Translations under genes and position numbers: made by a program | NCBI GenBank assembly: GCA_003994795.1 | Contig: AP018270.1 | Location: 124,001 to 188,000 of the forward strand | Direction: 5' to 3' | Source of the DNA: Cylindrospermum sp. NIES-4074 | GTDB lineage: Bacteria > Cyanobacteriota > Cyanobacteriia > Cyanobacteriales > Nostocaceae | Length of the DNA stretch: 64,000 nt | Shown: positions 58,401 to 64,000 of the stretch, piece after piece | Position numbering within the stretch: position 1 is the stretch's first letter | How the letters are laid out: every line of letters starts with the position of its first letter | Notes under the pieces: model-generated | Told to the model about the DNA's origin: nothing | The model's input: only the letters and a program-made list of their open reading frames with translations | The model's database searches: none

Positions 58401-61400
58401 TCGTTTTGAAGAAACAACGATGAGGAGGATGTTAGGACATTTGCAAACCATTTTCTCTGCAATTGTGGAAAATCCATCTACAACAGTGGGTGAATTACCC
58501 TTGTTGAGTGCAGCAGAACGTCATCAGTTATTAGTGGAGTGGAATGATACTGCTTCTGAATATGCGATTGATAAATGTATTCATCAATTATTTGAGTCAC
58601 AGGTAGAGAAAACACCCGATGCTGTAGCGGTGGTGTTTGAAAATCAACAACTTACCTATCGGGAATTAAATCAAAAAGCCAACCAACTCGCACATCATTT
58701 ACAAACTCTGGGTGTCAAACCTGAGTTCTTGGTGGGTATTTGTGTGGAACGTTCGCTGGAGATGGTGGTGGGACTATTGGGGATACTCAAAGCGGGTGGT
58801 GCTTATCTACCTCTTGACCCCCATTATCCGCCAGAACGTTTAAGTTATATGTTGGCGGATGCGGGTGTGGAAATATTGCTGACTCAACAAGATTTATTAT
58901 CATCTTTATCATCACATCCAGCGCGGGTGATTTGTTTAGATACAGATTGGCCGACAATAGCACAACACAGTCATGAAAATCTGGATGTCGCCGTATGTGC
59001 AGATAATTTAGTTTACGTTATCTACACTTCTGGTTCGACTGGACAGCCCAAAGGGGTGATGAATACCCATCGGGGAATTCACAATCGTTTGCTGTGGATG
59101 CAACAATCTTATCCATTAACTAGTAGCGATCGCATATTGCAAAAAACACCCTTCAGTTTCGATGTCTCAGTCTGGGAATTTTTCTGGCCGTTACTAACTG
59201 GAGCGAGGATTGTTGTTGCATTACCAGAAGCACATAAAGATAGTGCTTATTTAGTGAACTTAATTTCTCAACAACAAATTACGACAGTACATTTTGTCCC
59301 ATCAATGCTGCAAGTATTTCTGCAAGAAGCAAAGGTGGAAAATTGCAGTTGTTTGCGACGAGTCTTTTGTAGTGGAGAAGCACTACCTTTTGAACTGACT
59401 CAAAACTTCTTTGACAAAATCGAATGTGAATTACATAATCTCTACGGACCGACAGAAGCAGCAATTGATGTAACTTATTGGCCATGTCAACCCCAAGCCA
59501 ATTTACACATAGTCCCCATCGGTCGTCCTATAAGTAACACTCAAATCTATATTTTAGATGCAAATCAGCAACCAGTACCTATAGGCGTACCCGGAGAATT
59601 ATATATCGGTGGTGATGGTTTAGCTAGAGGCTACCTCAATCGTCCAGAACTTACTCAAGAAAAATTTATCCCCAATCCTTTTTCTCACGCTAAATCAGAA
59701 CGTCTGTATAAAACAGGCGACCTTGCCCGTTACTTAACTGATGGCAATATAGAATACTTGGGTCGGATTGATAACCAAGTCAAAATTCGTGGCTTCCGCA
59801 TTGAGTTAGGTGAGATAGAAGCAGTCCTCAACACCCATCCGCAGATTCAACAAACTGTAGTTATTACCACAGAAGATATTAATAGTAACAAGCGCTTAGT
59901 TGCTTATGTTGTCAAGAGCGATGACTCAATCACGACTAACCAACTACGTGAATTCTTGAAACAAAAACTACCAGAATACATGATACCTGGTACTTTTGTC
60001 AGCTTAGACACCATTCCCTTAACACCTAATGGCAAAATAGATAAAAAAGCATTACCAACACCTGATGGGATTTCGCGATCAACTGCATACGTAGCACCAA
60101 CTACAGTCATAGAAGAAATATTTACTAAAATTTGGCAAGAACTACTACTCAAAGAAAAAGTCAGCATTCACGACAACTTTTTTGAAATTGGTGGTGATTC
60201 TATTCTCAGCATTCAAGTAGTCTCCCGGGCGAAAAACTTAGGAATACAAATCACTCCCAAACAAATATTCCAAAATCAGACAATCGCAGAATTAGCCAGA
60301 GTTGCCAATACAACAGTGAGTGTAAATGCTCAACAAGGTATAGTCACTGGAGTTGCACCTCTGACACCAATTCAACAGTGGTTGTTTGCACAAAATCAGC
60401 CAGAACTACACCATTATAACCAATCGGTTTTATTGCAGATTCCTAATTATGTGCAAAGTGAATTAATCGAAATCGCTTGCAAGAAATTACTAGAACACCA
60501 TGATGCACTGCGATTAAGATTCACATCAGTTGGTTCTGAACATCAACAAATAAATCAAAGTTTAGATGCGGGAGTATCATTTACAGTAGTAGATTTATCA
60601 TCAATAGCCAAAGTTTCACAACCACAAGCCTTAGAAAAAATTGCCACTGAATATCAAGCAAGTTTAAATTTGTCCACAGGACCGATAATGCAAGTGGTAA
60701 TGTTTAACTTGGGTAGTGAAAGTGATGCCAGGTTATTAATTATTATTCATCACCTAGTAGTAGATGGCGTGAGTTGGCGAATATTGTTATCAGACCTAGA
60801 AACAATTTATCAACAATTAATTAATCAAAAACCGATTAAGCTAGGTGCAAAAACCACAGCATTTATTGATTGGGCAGAAAAATTAAAGAATTATGCACAA
60901 ACAGAAATTATTCAACAAGAGTTAGATTATTGGATTAATCAACCTTGGTCTAAAATAACATCACTACCATTAGATGATGTTGACATTCACCAAACAAATA
61001 CAGTTGGGAGTGTAGCGACGGTATCAATAAAATTGAATGCCGAAGAAACAGAAACTTTGCTGTTGTCAGTGAACGAAGCTTACAACACACAAATTAACGA
61101 TATACTGCTGAGTGCATTAGCACTAGTATTAACGGAGTGGACGCGAAATACCACGGTACTGATTAACTTAGAGGGACATGGGAGAGAAGAACTATTTTCA
61201 AATGTAGACTTATCGCGGACAGTAGGCTGGTTTACTAGTTTGTTTCCGGTATTATTGCAAATTCCAGAATTAAACCAGCTAGAAAACATGATTAAATCCA
61301 TCAAAGAACAATTACGAGCCATTCCCCATCATGGTATTAACTACGGCATTTTGCGTTACCTGTGTGAAGAAGCGACTGTTCAACAAGAACTACAGAAAAT

Positions 61401-64000
61401 TCCCACACCAGAAATCAGTTTTAACTATTTAGGACAATTAGACCAATTGCGATCGCAAACTGGTTGGAAATTAGCACCAGAATCCACTGGTTCTGACCAG
61501 AGTGACAAACACACTCGTTACCATCTATTGGATATTAATGCTCAGGTGGTAGCAAGTGAATTACAAATTGAGTGGATTTATAGCAGTCACGTTCATACCC
61601 ATGCTACAGTAGAGCAATTAGCACAGAACTATCTTCAAGCAATCAGGTCAATAATAAAACATTGTCAATTAGAAGAGAATAGCGGATATACACCGAGTGA
61701 TTTCCCAGATGCCAAGTTGAATCAATTAGAACTTGATGAATTATTGGCTCCAGTCAAAACTCAAAAAATTGAAGCAATTTACCCACTGTCACCCATGCAG
61801 CAAGGGATGCTATTCCACAGTCTTTATGCTCCTGAAAGTGGGGTGTATTTTGAGCAGATGACTCTAAGTTTGCAAGGTAATATTAATATTACGGCTTTTG
61901 CATCAGCTTGGCAAAAAATTGTCGATAGGTATTCAATTCTGCGGACATTATTTGTTTGGGAAAATCGTCAAACTCCGCTGCAAGTGGTACTTAAACAGGT
62001 GGAGTTACCTTGGCAAAATCTGGATTGGCGACAACTACCTCTAGTAGAACAAGAACAGCAATTATCAAAGTTGTTGTCCGCAGAAAGAGAGCAAGGTTTT
62101 CAATTCAATCAAGCACCATTGATGGGGTGCATATTAATTCAACTAAATGGAAATAGTTACAAGTTTATCTGGAATCATCATCACATTCTCATTGATGGAT
62201 GGTGTTTACCGATTATCTTTAAAGACGTTTTAAGTTTCTATGAGACTGAAATTACAGGTAAAATTTGTAATTTACCAACACCACGTCCCTATCGCGATTA
62301 TATCGCTTGGTTAAATTCTCAAGACCAGGAAGCTGCGAGAGAATTTTGGCGACAAACTTTGGATGGTTTGATTGCTCCTACTCCCCTGAGAGTGAATAAA
62401 ACACCATATCAAACTCAGCAGACAAAATCAAATTACTCTGAAGTTGAATTACATTTATCTGCTGAAGTTAGCGGGGAATTGCAATCTATAGCCAAACAAC
62501 ATCATGTAACTTTATCAACTATAGTACAAGCTGTTTGGGCTTTACTATTAAGTCGTTATAGTGGAGAAACAGATGTAGTCTTTGGGGTGACTGTTTCTGG
62601 ACGGAGTGGCAGTTTGTCGGGGATGGAAAACATCGTGGGATTGTTGATCAATACCTTACCATTACGTCTACAAATCTCTCCCCAAGCACAACTCATACCT
62701 TGGCTGCAACAAATACAACAGTTAATGTTGGAATTACTCGATTACTCTTATACTCCCCTGGTTGATATTCAAGCTTTGAGCGATGTACCAGGCGGAATAC
62801 CGTTATTTGAAAGTATTTTAGTGGTTGAGAATTATCCGATTGATAGTTCATTATTAAGTGAAGATAGTTCGCTACAAATAAGTGAAATAGATGGTTTTGA
62901 ACGAACAAATTATCCACTAACTGTAGTCGTAATACCTGGGGATGAGTTGTTAGTTAAGATTAGTTACGATACTGCTCGTTTTGAAGAAACAACGATGAGG
63001 AGGATGTTAGGACATTTGCAAACCATTTTCTCTGCAATTGTGGAAAATCCATCTACAACAGTGGGTGAATTACCCTTGTTGAGTGCAGCAGAACGTCATC
63101 AGTTATTAGTGGAGTGGAATGATACTGCTTCTGAATATGCGATTGATAAATGTATTCATCAATTATTTGAGTCACAGGTAGAGAAAACACCCGATGCTGT
63201 AGCGGTGGTGTTTGAAAATCAACAACTTACCTATCGGGAATTAAATCAAAAAGCCAACCAACTCGCACATCATTTACAAACTCTGGGTGTCAAACCTGAG
63301 TTCTTGGTGGGTATTTGTGTGGAACGTTCGCTGGAGATGGTGGTGGGACTATTGGGGATACTCAAAGCGGGTGGTGCTTATCTACCTCTTGACCCCCATT
63401 ATCCGCCAGAACGTTTAAGTTATATGTTGGCGGATGCGGGTGTGGAAATATTGCTGACTCAACAAGATTTATTATCATCTTTATCATCACATCCAGCGCG
63501 GGTGATTTGTTTAGATACAGATTGGCCGACAATAGCACAACACAGTCATGAAAATCTGGATGTCGCCGTATGTGCAGATAATTTAGTTTACGTTATCTAC
63601 ACTTCTGGTTCGACTGGACAGCCCAAAGGGGTGATGAATACCCATCGGGGAATTCACAATCGTTTGCTGTGGATGCAACAATCTTATCCATTAACTAGTA
63701 GCGATCGCATATTGCAAAAAACACCCTTCAGTTTCGATGTCTCAGTCTGGGAATTTTTCTGGCCGTTACTAACTGGAGCGAGGATTGTTGTTGCATTACC
63801 AGAAGCACATAAAGATAGTGCTTATTTAGTGAACTTAATTTCTCAACAACAAATTACGACAGTACATTTTGTCCCATCAATGCTGCAAGTATTTCTGCAA
63901 GAAGCAAAGGTGGAAAATTGCAGTTGTTTGCGACGAGTCTTTTGTAGTGGAGAAGCACTACCTTTTGAACTGACTCAAAACTTCTTTGACAAAATCGAAT
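49405..64000 (+). CDS. NRPS, partial: C-A3-PCP-C-A4-PCP-E-C-A5-PCP-E-C-A6...
   Basis: The frame is open from the ATG at 49405 to the window edge, at least 4865 codons. C3 (about 4-449) starts MIAIESMYPLSPMQQG, an acceptor communication segment for the previous E domain. A3 (about 462-962) has code DVWHFSLIDK, a serine code. PCP3 has GGHSL and no E follows. C4 (about 1062-1499) is of the L-C-L type (LPLSWAQERLWFLNQ; HHIVSDAWS). A4 (about 1516-2036, code DVGELVSIDK, basic residue) is followed by PCP4, E4 and C5. A5 (about 3052-3556, Ser) is followed by PCP5, E5 and C6. A6 (from about 4569) has the same Ser-type pocket sequence. C-domain types agree with the E pattern. No thioesterase is reached. 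Much of it is copied from the upstream NRPS or within itself. Confidence 0.93.
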   Translation, partial: MIAIESMYPLSPMQQGMLFHSFYAPESGVYFQQITLKLQGKIDVTAFESAWQKVVDRYSILRTFFVWENRQTPFQVVLKQVELPWQNLDWRQLSLREQQQKLSNLLLAEREQGFQFNQAPLMKCILIQLNENSYKFIWNHHHILMDGWCLPIIFKDVLSFYETELTGKVCNLPTPRPYRDYIAWLNSQDKEAARKFWQQTLDGLIAPTPLGVNKTQYQTQQQDSNYSEVELRLSAEVSRELQFIAQQNRVTLSTIVQAVWALLLSRYSGETDVVFGVTVSGRSGSLSGVENMVGLLINTLPLRLQISPQAQLIPWLQQIQQLMVELQHYSYTPLVDIQALSDVPGGIQLFESIVVVENYPIDSSLLNEGSSLTISKIETFEQTNYPLTVVVIPGDELLVKISYDTARFEETTMRRMLGHLQTIFSAIVENPSTTVGELPLLSAAERHQLLVEWNDTASEYAIDKCIHQLFESQVEKTPDAVAVVFENQQLTYRELNQKANQLAHHLQTLGVKPEFLVGICVERSLEMVVGLLGILKAGGAYLPLDPHYPPERLSYMLADAGVEILLTQQDLLSSLSSHPARVICLDTDWPTIAQHSHENLDVAVCADNLVYVIYTSGSTGQPKGVMNTHRGIHNRLLWMQQSYPLTSSDCILQKTPFSFDVSVWEFFWPLLTGARIVVALPEAHKDSAYLVNLISQQQITTVHFVPSMLQVFLQEAKVENCSCLRRVFCSGEALPFELTQNFFDKIECELHNLYGPTEAAIDVTYWPCQPQANLHIVPIGRPISNTQIYILDANQQPVPIGVPGELYIGGDGLARGYLNRPELTQEKFIPNPFSHAKSERLYKTGDLARYLTDGNIEYLGRIDNQVKIRGFRIELGEIEAVLNTHPQIQQTVVITTEDINSNKRLVAYVVKSDDSITTNQLREFLKQKLPEYMIPGTFVSLDTIPLTPNGKIDKKALPTPDGMAREFEYIAPRTPSEEMIANIFATVLNQQNVGIHDNFFTLGGHSLLATQLISRLRLAFSLEIPLRTVFESPTVMQLDAAIAQLRSQEQGLILPPIQPMEGEREQLPLSWAQERLWFLNQLEGASATYNIPAAVKIAGDLDINALQQALSEIVHRHEILRTSIQTVNGTPVQVIHPQVTTSINVVDLQQLLDSELETLLEHLTLEEAIAPFDLANTPLIRCSLLQISAREYVLLLTMHHIVSDAWSMGVLISELSSLYTAFCAGVPSPLPALPLQYADFAVWQRQWLSGVVLETQLNYWREQLQDAPPLLQLPTDRPRPVVQIYQGKTQTWGLNQDLTQKLQSLSGESGTTLFMTVLAAFATLLYRYSGQSDILVGTPIANRNRNEIESLIGFFVNTLVLITNFADNPSFGNLLAQVRDNTLQAYEHQDVPFEQVVEALQPQRSLSHSPLFQVMLAWENAPLSKLELPGVTWCELAQESKIAKFDLTLTMRETDQGLVGEWEYNTDLFDGSTIERMAVHFQNLLMGIVENPQQAVGEIPMLNTEERHQLLVEWNHTVRAYPREKCIHQLFELQVERTPNAVAVVWENQQLTYRELNQRANQLGNYLKNLGVKPELLVGICMERSLEMIVGLLGILKAGGAYVPLDPNYPPERLAEMLNDSQASMLLTQQKLLQKLSDYTGLLIDLDSQWQVISQDGEQNIVSDVQADNLAYVIYTSGSTGKPKGVMISHRSLVNAYWGWEEAYQLSTHTSSHLQMASFSFDVFTGDMVRALCSGGKLVLCPRELLLMPEQLYQLMQTEKVDCGEFVPVVMRNLIGYLEKTGQNLELLKVLVVGSDSWYVQEYQQLQRLCQQNTRIINSYGTSETTIDSCYFESSAINLASDVLVPIGRPLSNIKIYILDGNLEPVPIGVHGELYIGGAGVARGYLNQPELTQAKFIPNPFSDVKSERLYKTGDLARYLADGNIEYLGRIDNQVKVRGFRIELGEIEAVLNTHPQIQQAVVMVTEDIYVHKRLVAYIAISDNFITSNQVREFLKQKLPDYMVPSAFVTLETLPLTPNGKIDKKALPTPDDIAPSTAYVAPTTEIEEIFTKIWQELLLKEKVSIHDNFFEIGGDSILSIQVVSRAKNLGIQITPKQIFQNQTIAELARVANTTVSVNAQQGIITGAAPLTPIQQWLFAQNKPEVHHYNQSVLLQIPNHLQSKLIEIALKKLVEHHDALRLRFRSFGSEYQQINQGLDEEVPFTVVDLSSIAKVSQPQALEKIATEYQASLNLSTGPIMQVVMFNLGSESDARLLIIIHHLAVDGVSWRILLSDLETIYQQLINQKPIKLGAKTTAFIDWAEKLKNYAQTEIVKQELNYWLNQPWSQTRPLPLDDVDMHLKNTEGSAATLSIKLNTEETETLLLSVNEAYNTQINDILLSALALVLTEWTENATVLINLEGHGREELFSDVDLSQTVGWFTSEFPVLLQIPKLDPIEKIIKSIKEQLRAIPNRGIGYGILRYLCADPDVNEKIKTIPASEINFNYLGQLDQVQSQTGWKFAPESTGANHSLKQTLDHLLDINALVVAGELKIEWTYSSHVHTQATVEKLAQRYLQFIRAIIEHCQLEENTGYTPSDFPDAKLNQLELDELLAPVKTQKIEAIYPLSPMQQGMLFHSLYAPESGVYFEQMTLSLQGNINITAFASAWQKIVDRYSILRTLFVWENRQTPLQVVLKQVELPWQNLDWRQLPLVEQEQQLSKLLSAEREQGFQFNQAPLMGCILIQLNGNSYKFIWNHHHILIDGWCLPIIFKDVLSFYETEITGKICNLPTPRPYRDYIAWLNSQDQEAAREFWRQTLDGLIAPTPLRVNKTPYQTQQTKSNYSEVELHLSAEVSGELQSIAKQHHVTLSTIVQAVWALLLSRYSGETDVVFGVTVSGRSGSLSGMENIVGLLINTLPLRLQISPQAQLIPWLQQIQQLMLELLDYSYTPLVDIQALSDVPGGIPLFESILVVENYPIDSSLLSEDSSLQISEIDGFERTNYPLTVVVIPGDELLVKISYDTARFEETTMRRMLGHLQTIFSAIVENPSTTVGELPLLSAAERHQLLVEWNDTASEYAIDKCIHQLFESQVEKTPDAVAVVFENQQLTYRELNQKANQLAHHLQTLGVKPEFLVGICVERSLEMVVGLLGILKAGGAYLPLDPHYPPERLSYMLADAGVEILLTQQDLLSSLSSHPARVICLDTDWPTIAQHSHENLDVAVCADNLVYVIYTSGSTGQPKGVMNTHRGIHNRLLWMQQSYPLTSSDRILQKTPFSFDVSVWEFFWPLLTGARIVVALPEAHKDSAYLVNLISQQQITTVHFVPSMLQVFLQEAKVENCSCLRRVFCSGEALPFELTQNFFDKIECELHNLYGPTEAAIDVTYWPCQPQANLHIVPIGRPISNTQIYILDANQQPVPIGVPGELYIGGDGLARGYLNRPELTQEKFIPNPFSHAKSERLYKTGDLARYLTDGNIEYLGRIDNQVKIRGFRIELGEIEAVLNTHPQIQQTVVITTEDINSNKRLVAYVVKSDDSITTNQLREFLKQKLPEYMIPGTFVSLDTIPLTPNGKIDKKALPTPDGISRSTAYVAPTTVIEEIFTKIWQELLLKEKVSIHDNFFEIGGDSILSIQVVSRAKNLGIQITPKQIFQNQTIAELARVANTTVSVNAQQGIVTGVAPLTPIQQWLFAQNQPELHHYNQSVLLQIPNYVQSELIEIACKKLLEHHDALRLRFTSVGSEHQQINQSLDAGVSFTVVDLSSIAKVSQPQALEKIATEYQASLNLSTGPIMQVVMFNLGSESDARLLIIIHHLVVDGVSWRILLSDLETIYQQLINQKPIKLGAKTTAFIDWAEKLKNYAQTEIIQQELDYWINQPWSKITSLPLDDVDIHQTNTVGSVATVSIKLNAEETETLLLSVNEAYNTQINDILLSALALVLTEWTRNTTVLINLEGHGREELFSNVDLSRTVGWFTSLFPVLLQIPELNQLENMIKSIKEQLRAIPHHGINYGILRYLCEEATVQQELQKIPTPEISFNYLGQLDQLRSQTGWKLAPESTGSDQSDKHTRYHLLDINAQVVASELQIEWIYSSHVHTHATVEQLAQNYLQAIRSIIKHCQLEENSGYTPSDFPDAKLNQLELDELLAPVKTQKIEAIYPLSPMQQGMLFHSLYAPESGVYFEQMTLSLQGNINITAFASAWQKIVDRYSILRTLFVWENRQTPLQVVLKQVELPWQNLDWRQLPLVEQEQQLSKLLSAEREQGFQFNQAPLMGCILIQLNGNSYKFIWNHHHILIDGWCLPIIFKDVLSFYETEITGKICNLPTPRPYRDYIAWLNSQDQEAAREFWRQTLDGLIAPTPLRVNKTPYQTQQTKSNYSEVELHLSAEVSGELQSIAKQHHVTLSTIVQAVWALLLSRYSGETDVVFGVTVSGRSGSLSGMENIVGLLINTLPLRLQISPQAQLIPWLQQIQQLMLELLDYSYTPLVDIQALSDVPGGIPLFESILVVENYPIDSSLLSEDSSLQISEIDGFERTNYPLTVVVIPGDELLVKISYDTARFEETTMRRMLGHLQTIFSAIVENPSTTVGELPLLSAAERHQLLVEWNDTASEYAIDKCIHQLFESQVEKTPDAVAVVFENQQLTYRELNQKANQLAHHLQTLGVKPEFLVGICVERSLEMVVGLLGILKAGGAYLPLDPHYPPERLSYMLADAGVEILLTQQDLLSSLSSHPARVICLDTDWPTIAQHSHENLDVAVCADNLVYVIYTSGSTGQPKGVMNTHRGIHNRLLWMQQSYPLTSSDRILQKTPFSFDVSVWEFFWPLLTGARIVVALPEAHKDSAYLVNLISQQQITTVHFVPSMLQVFLQEAKVENCSCLRRVFCSGEALPFELTQNFFDKIE
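50554..52292 (+). repeat. Serine-module repeat, copy 1 (C3 tail and A3)
   Basis: This is nearly identical to 58333-60071 at an offset of 7779. The only difference I found is T at 51351 against C at 59130. Homology ends abruptly after CACCTGATGGGAT in the A-PCP linker. Confidence 0.9.
53792..59048 (+). repeat. 5.26-kb near-identical duplication, copy 2 (end of C4 to front of A5)
   Basis: This is the partner of 41339-46595. It provides A4-PCP4-E4-C5 and the first third of A5. Reading in parallel showed no differences in the stretches compared. Confidence 0.92.
58333..60071 (+). repeat. Serine-module repeat, copy 2 (C5 tail and A5)
   Basis: This matches 50554-52292 apart from one observed base (C at 59130, which creates GCGATCGC). 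After 60071 the sequence switches to a PCP-E type like that of modules 1 and 4. Confidence 0.9.
61683..64000 (+). repeat. C6-A6 repeat of C5-A5
   Basis: This is nearly identical to 57108-59425 at an offset of 4575, up to the window end. One silent difference was noted, C at 62106 against T at 57531. The front part is also the same as 44655-46595, so three copies of this C-A region exist in the window. Confidence 0.9.

Overview
The window looks like a filamentous cyanobacterium of the Nostoc/Anabaena/Tolypothrix type. It has scattered GCGATCGC (HIP1) octamers, AT-rich spacers full of short palindromic and heptanucleotide repeats, a lone tnpB, IS630-type elements, cyanobacterial-style stress genes, and a large FAAL-PKS-NRPS assembly line.

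Region 1 (about 0.4-24.5 kb, nearly all + strand) is an accessory stress-tolerance island. It carries an oxidative pentose-phosphate pair (gnd, zwf), a lone tnpB, an SRPBCC protein and a zinc alcohol dehydrogenase. Next come a DnaK with most of its lid deleted and a general-stress/ChaB fusion. A visibly GC-rich block follows: formaldehyde-dehydrogenase-like enzyme, triple-BON protein, TMEM175-like channel and aldo/keto reductase. Two YfdX proteins, a DnaJ/CbpA with its modulator CbpM, a ClpB disaggregase, an HdeD-like membrane protein and a small stress protein complete it. The YfdX + HdeD + Clp disaggregase + J-protein set resembles the transmissible locus of stress tolerance (heat resistance) of Gammaproteobacteria. 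The island is built from duplicated leaders and gene tails, and repeats have inserted into genes. A 24-bp repeat appears to have inserted in frame in both clpB and the SRPBCC gene.

Region 2 (about 24.55-28.1 kb, - strand) is a mobile-element graveyard. A Tn7-like tnsB/tnsC remnant that has lost catalytic-core sequence abuts an insertion sequence. That IS is itself interrupted by a 0.46-kb internally deleted derivative of the IS630 element found complete at 19.2-20.2 kb. The outer end of the IS is tandemly duplicated (91 bp x 2).

Region 3 (28.9 kb to the end, + strand) is a lipopeptide pathway that runs off the right edge: a JmjC/cupin-like oxygenase; FAAL-ACP-KS-AT-MT-DH(N half); luciferase-like monooxygenase-DH(C half)-KR-ACP; an NRPS with docking-C-A-PCP-E-C-A-PCP-E; and a partial NRPS with C-A-PCP-C-A-PCP-E-C-A-PCP-E-C-A. 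Binding-pocket residues suggest, in order: basic residue (Orn/Lys-like, D), Tyr-like (D), Ser, basic residue (D), Ser (D), Ser. The most unusual points are a PKS dehydratase split between two proteins with a flavin monooxygenase between its halves, and a very recent 5.26-kb duplication plus adenylation-domain patchwork. Together they show an NRPS caught in the act of rearranging. No thioesterase, transporter or terminal module is visible, so the cluster is incomplete here.
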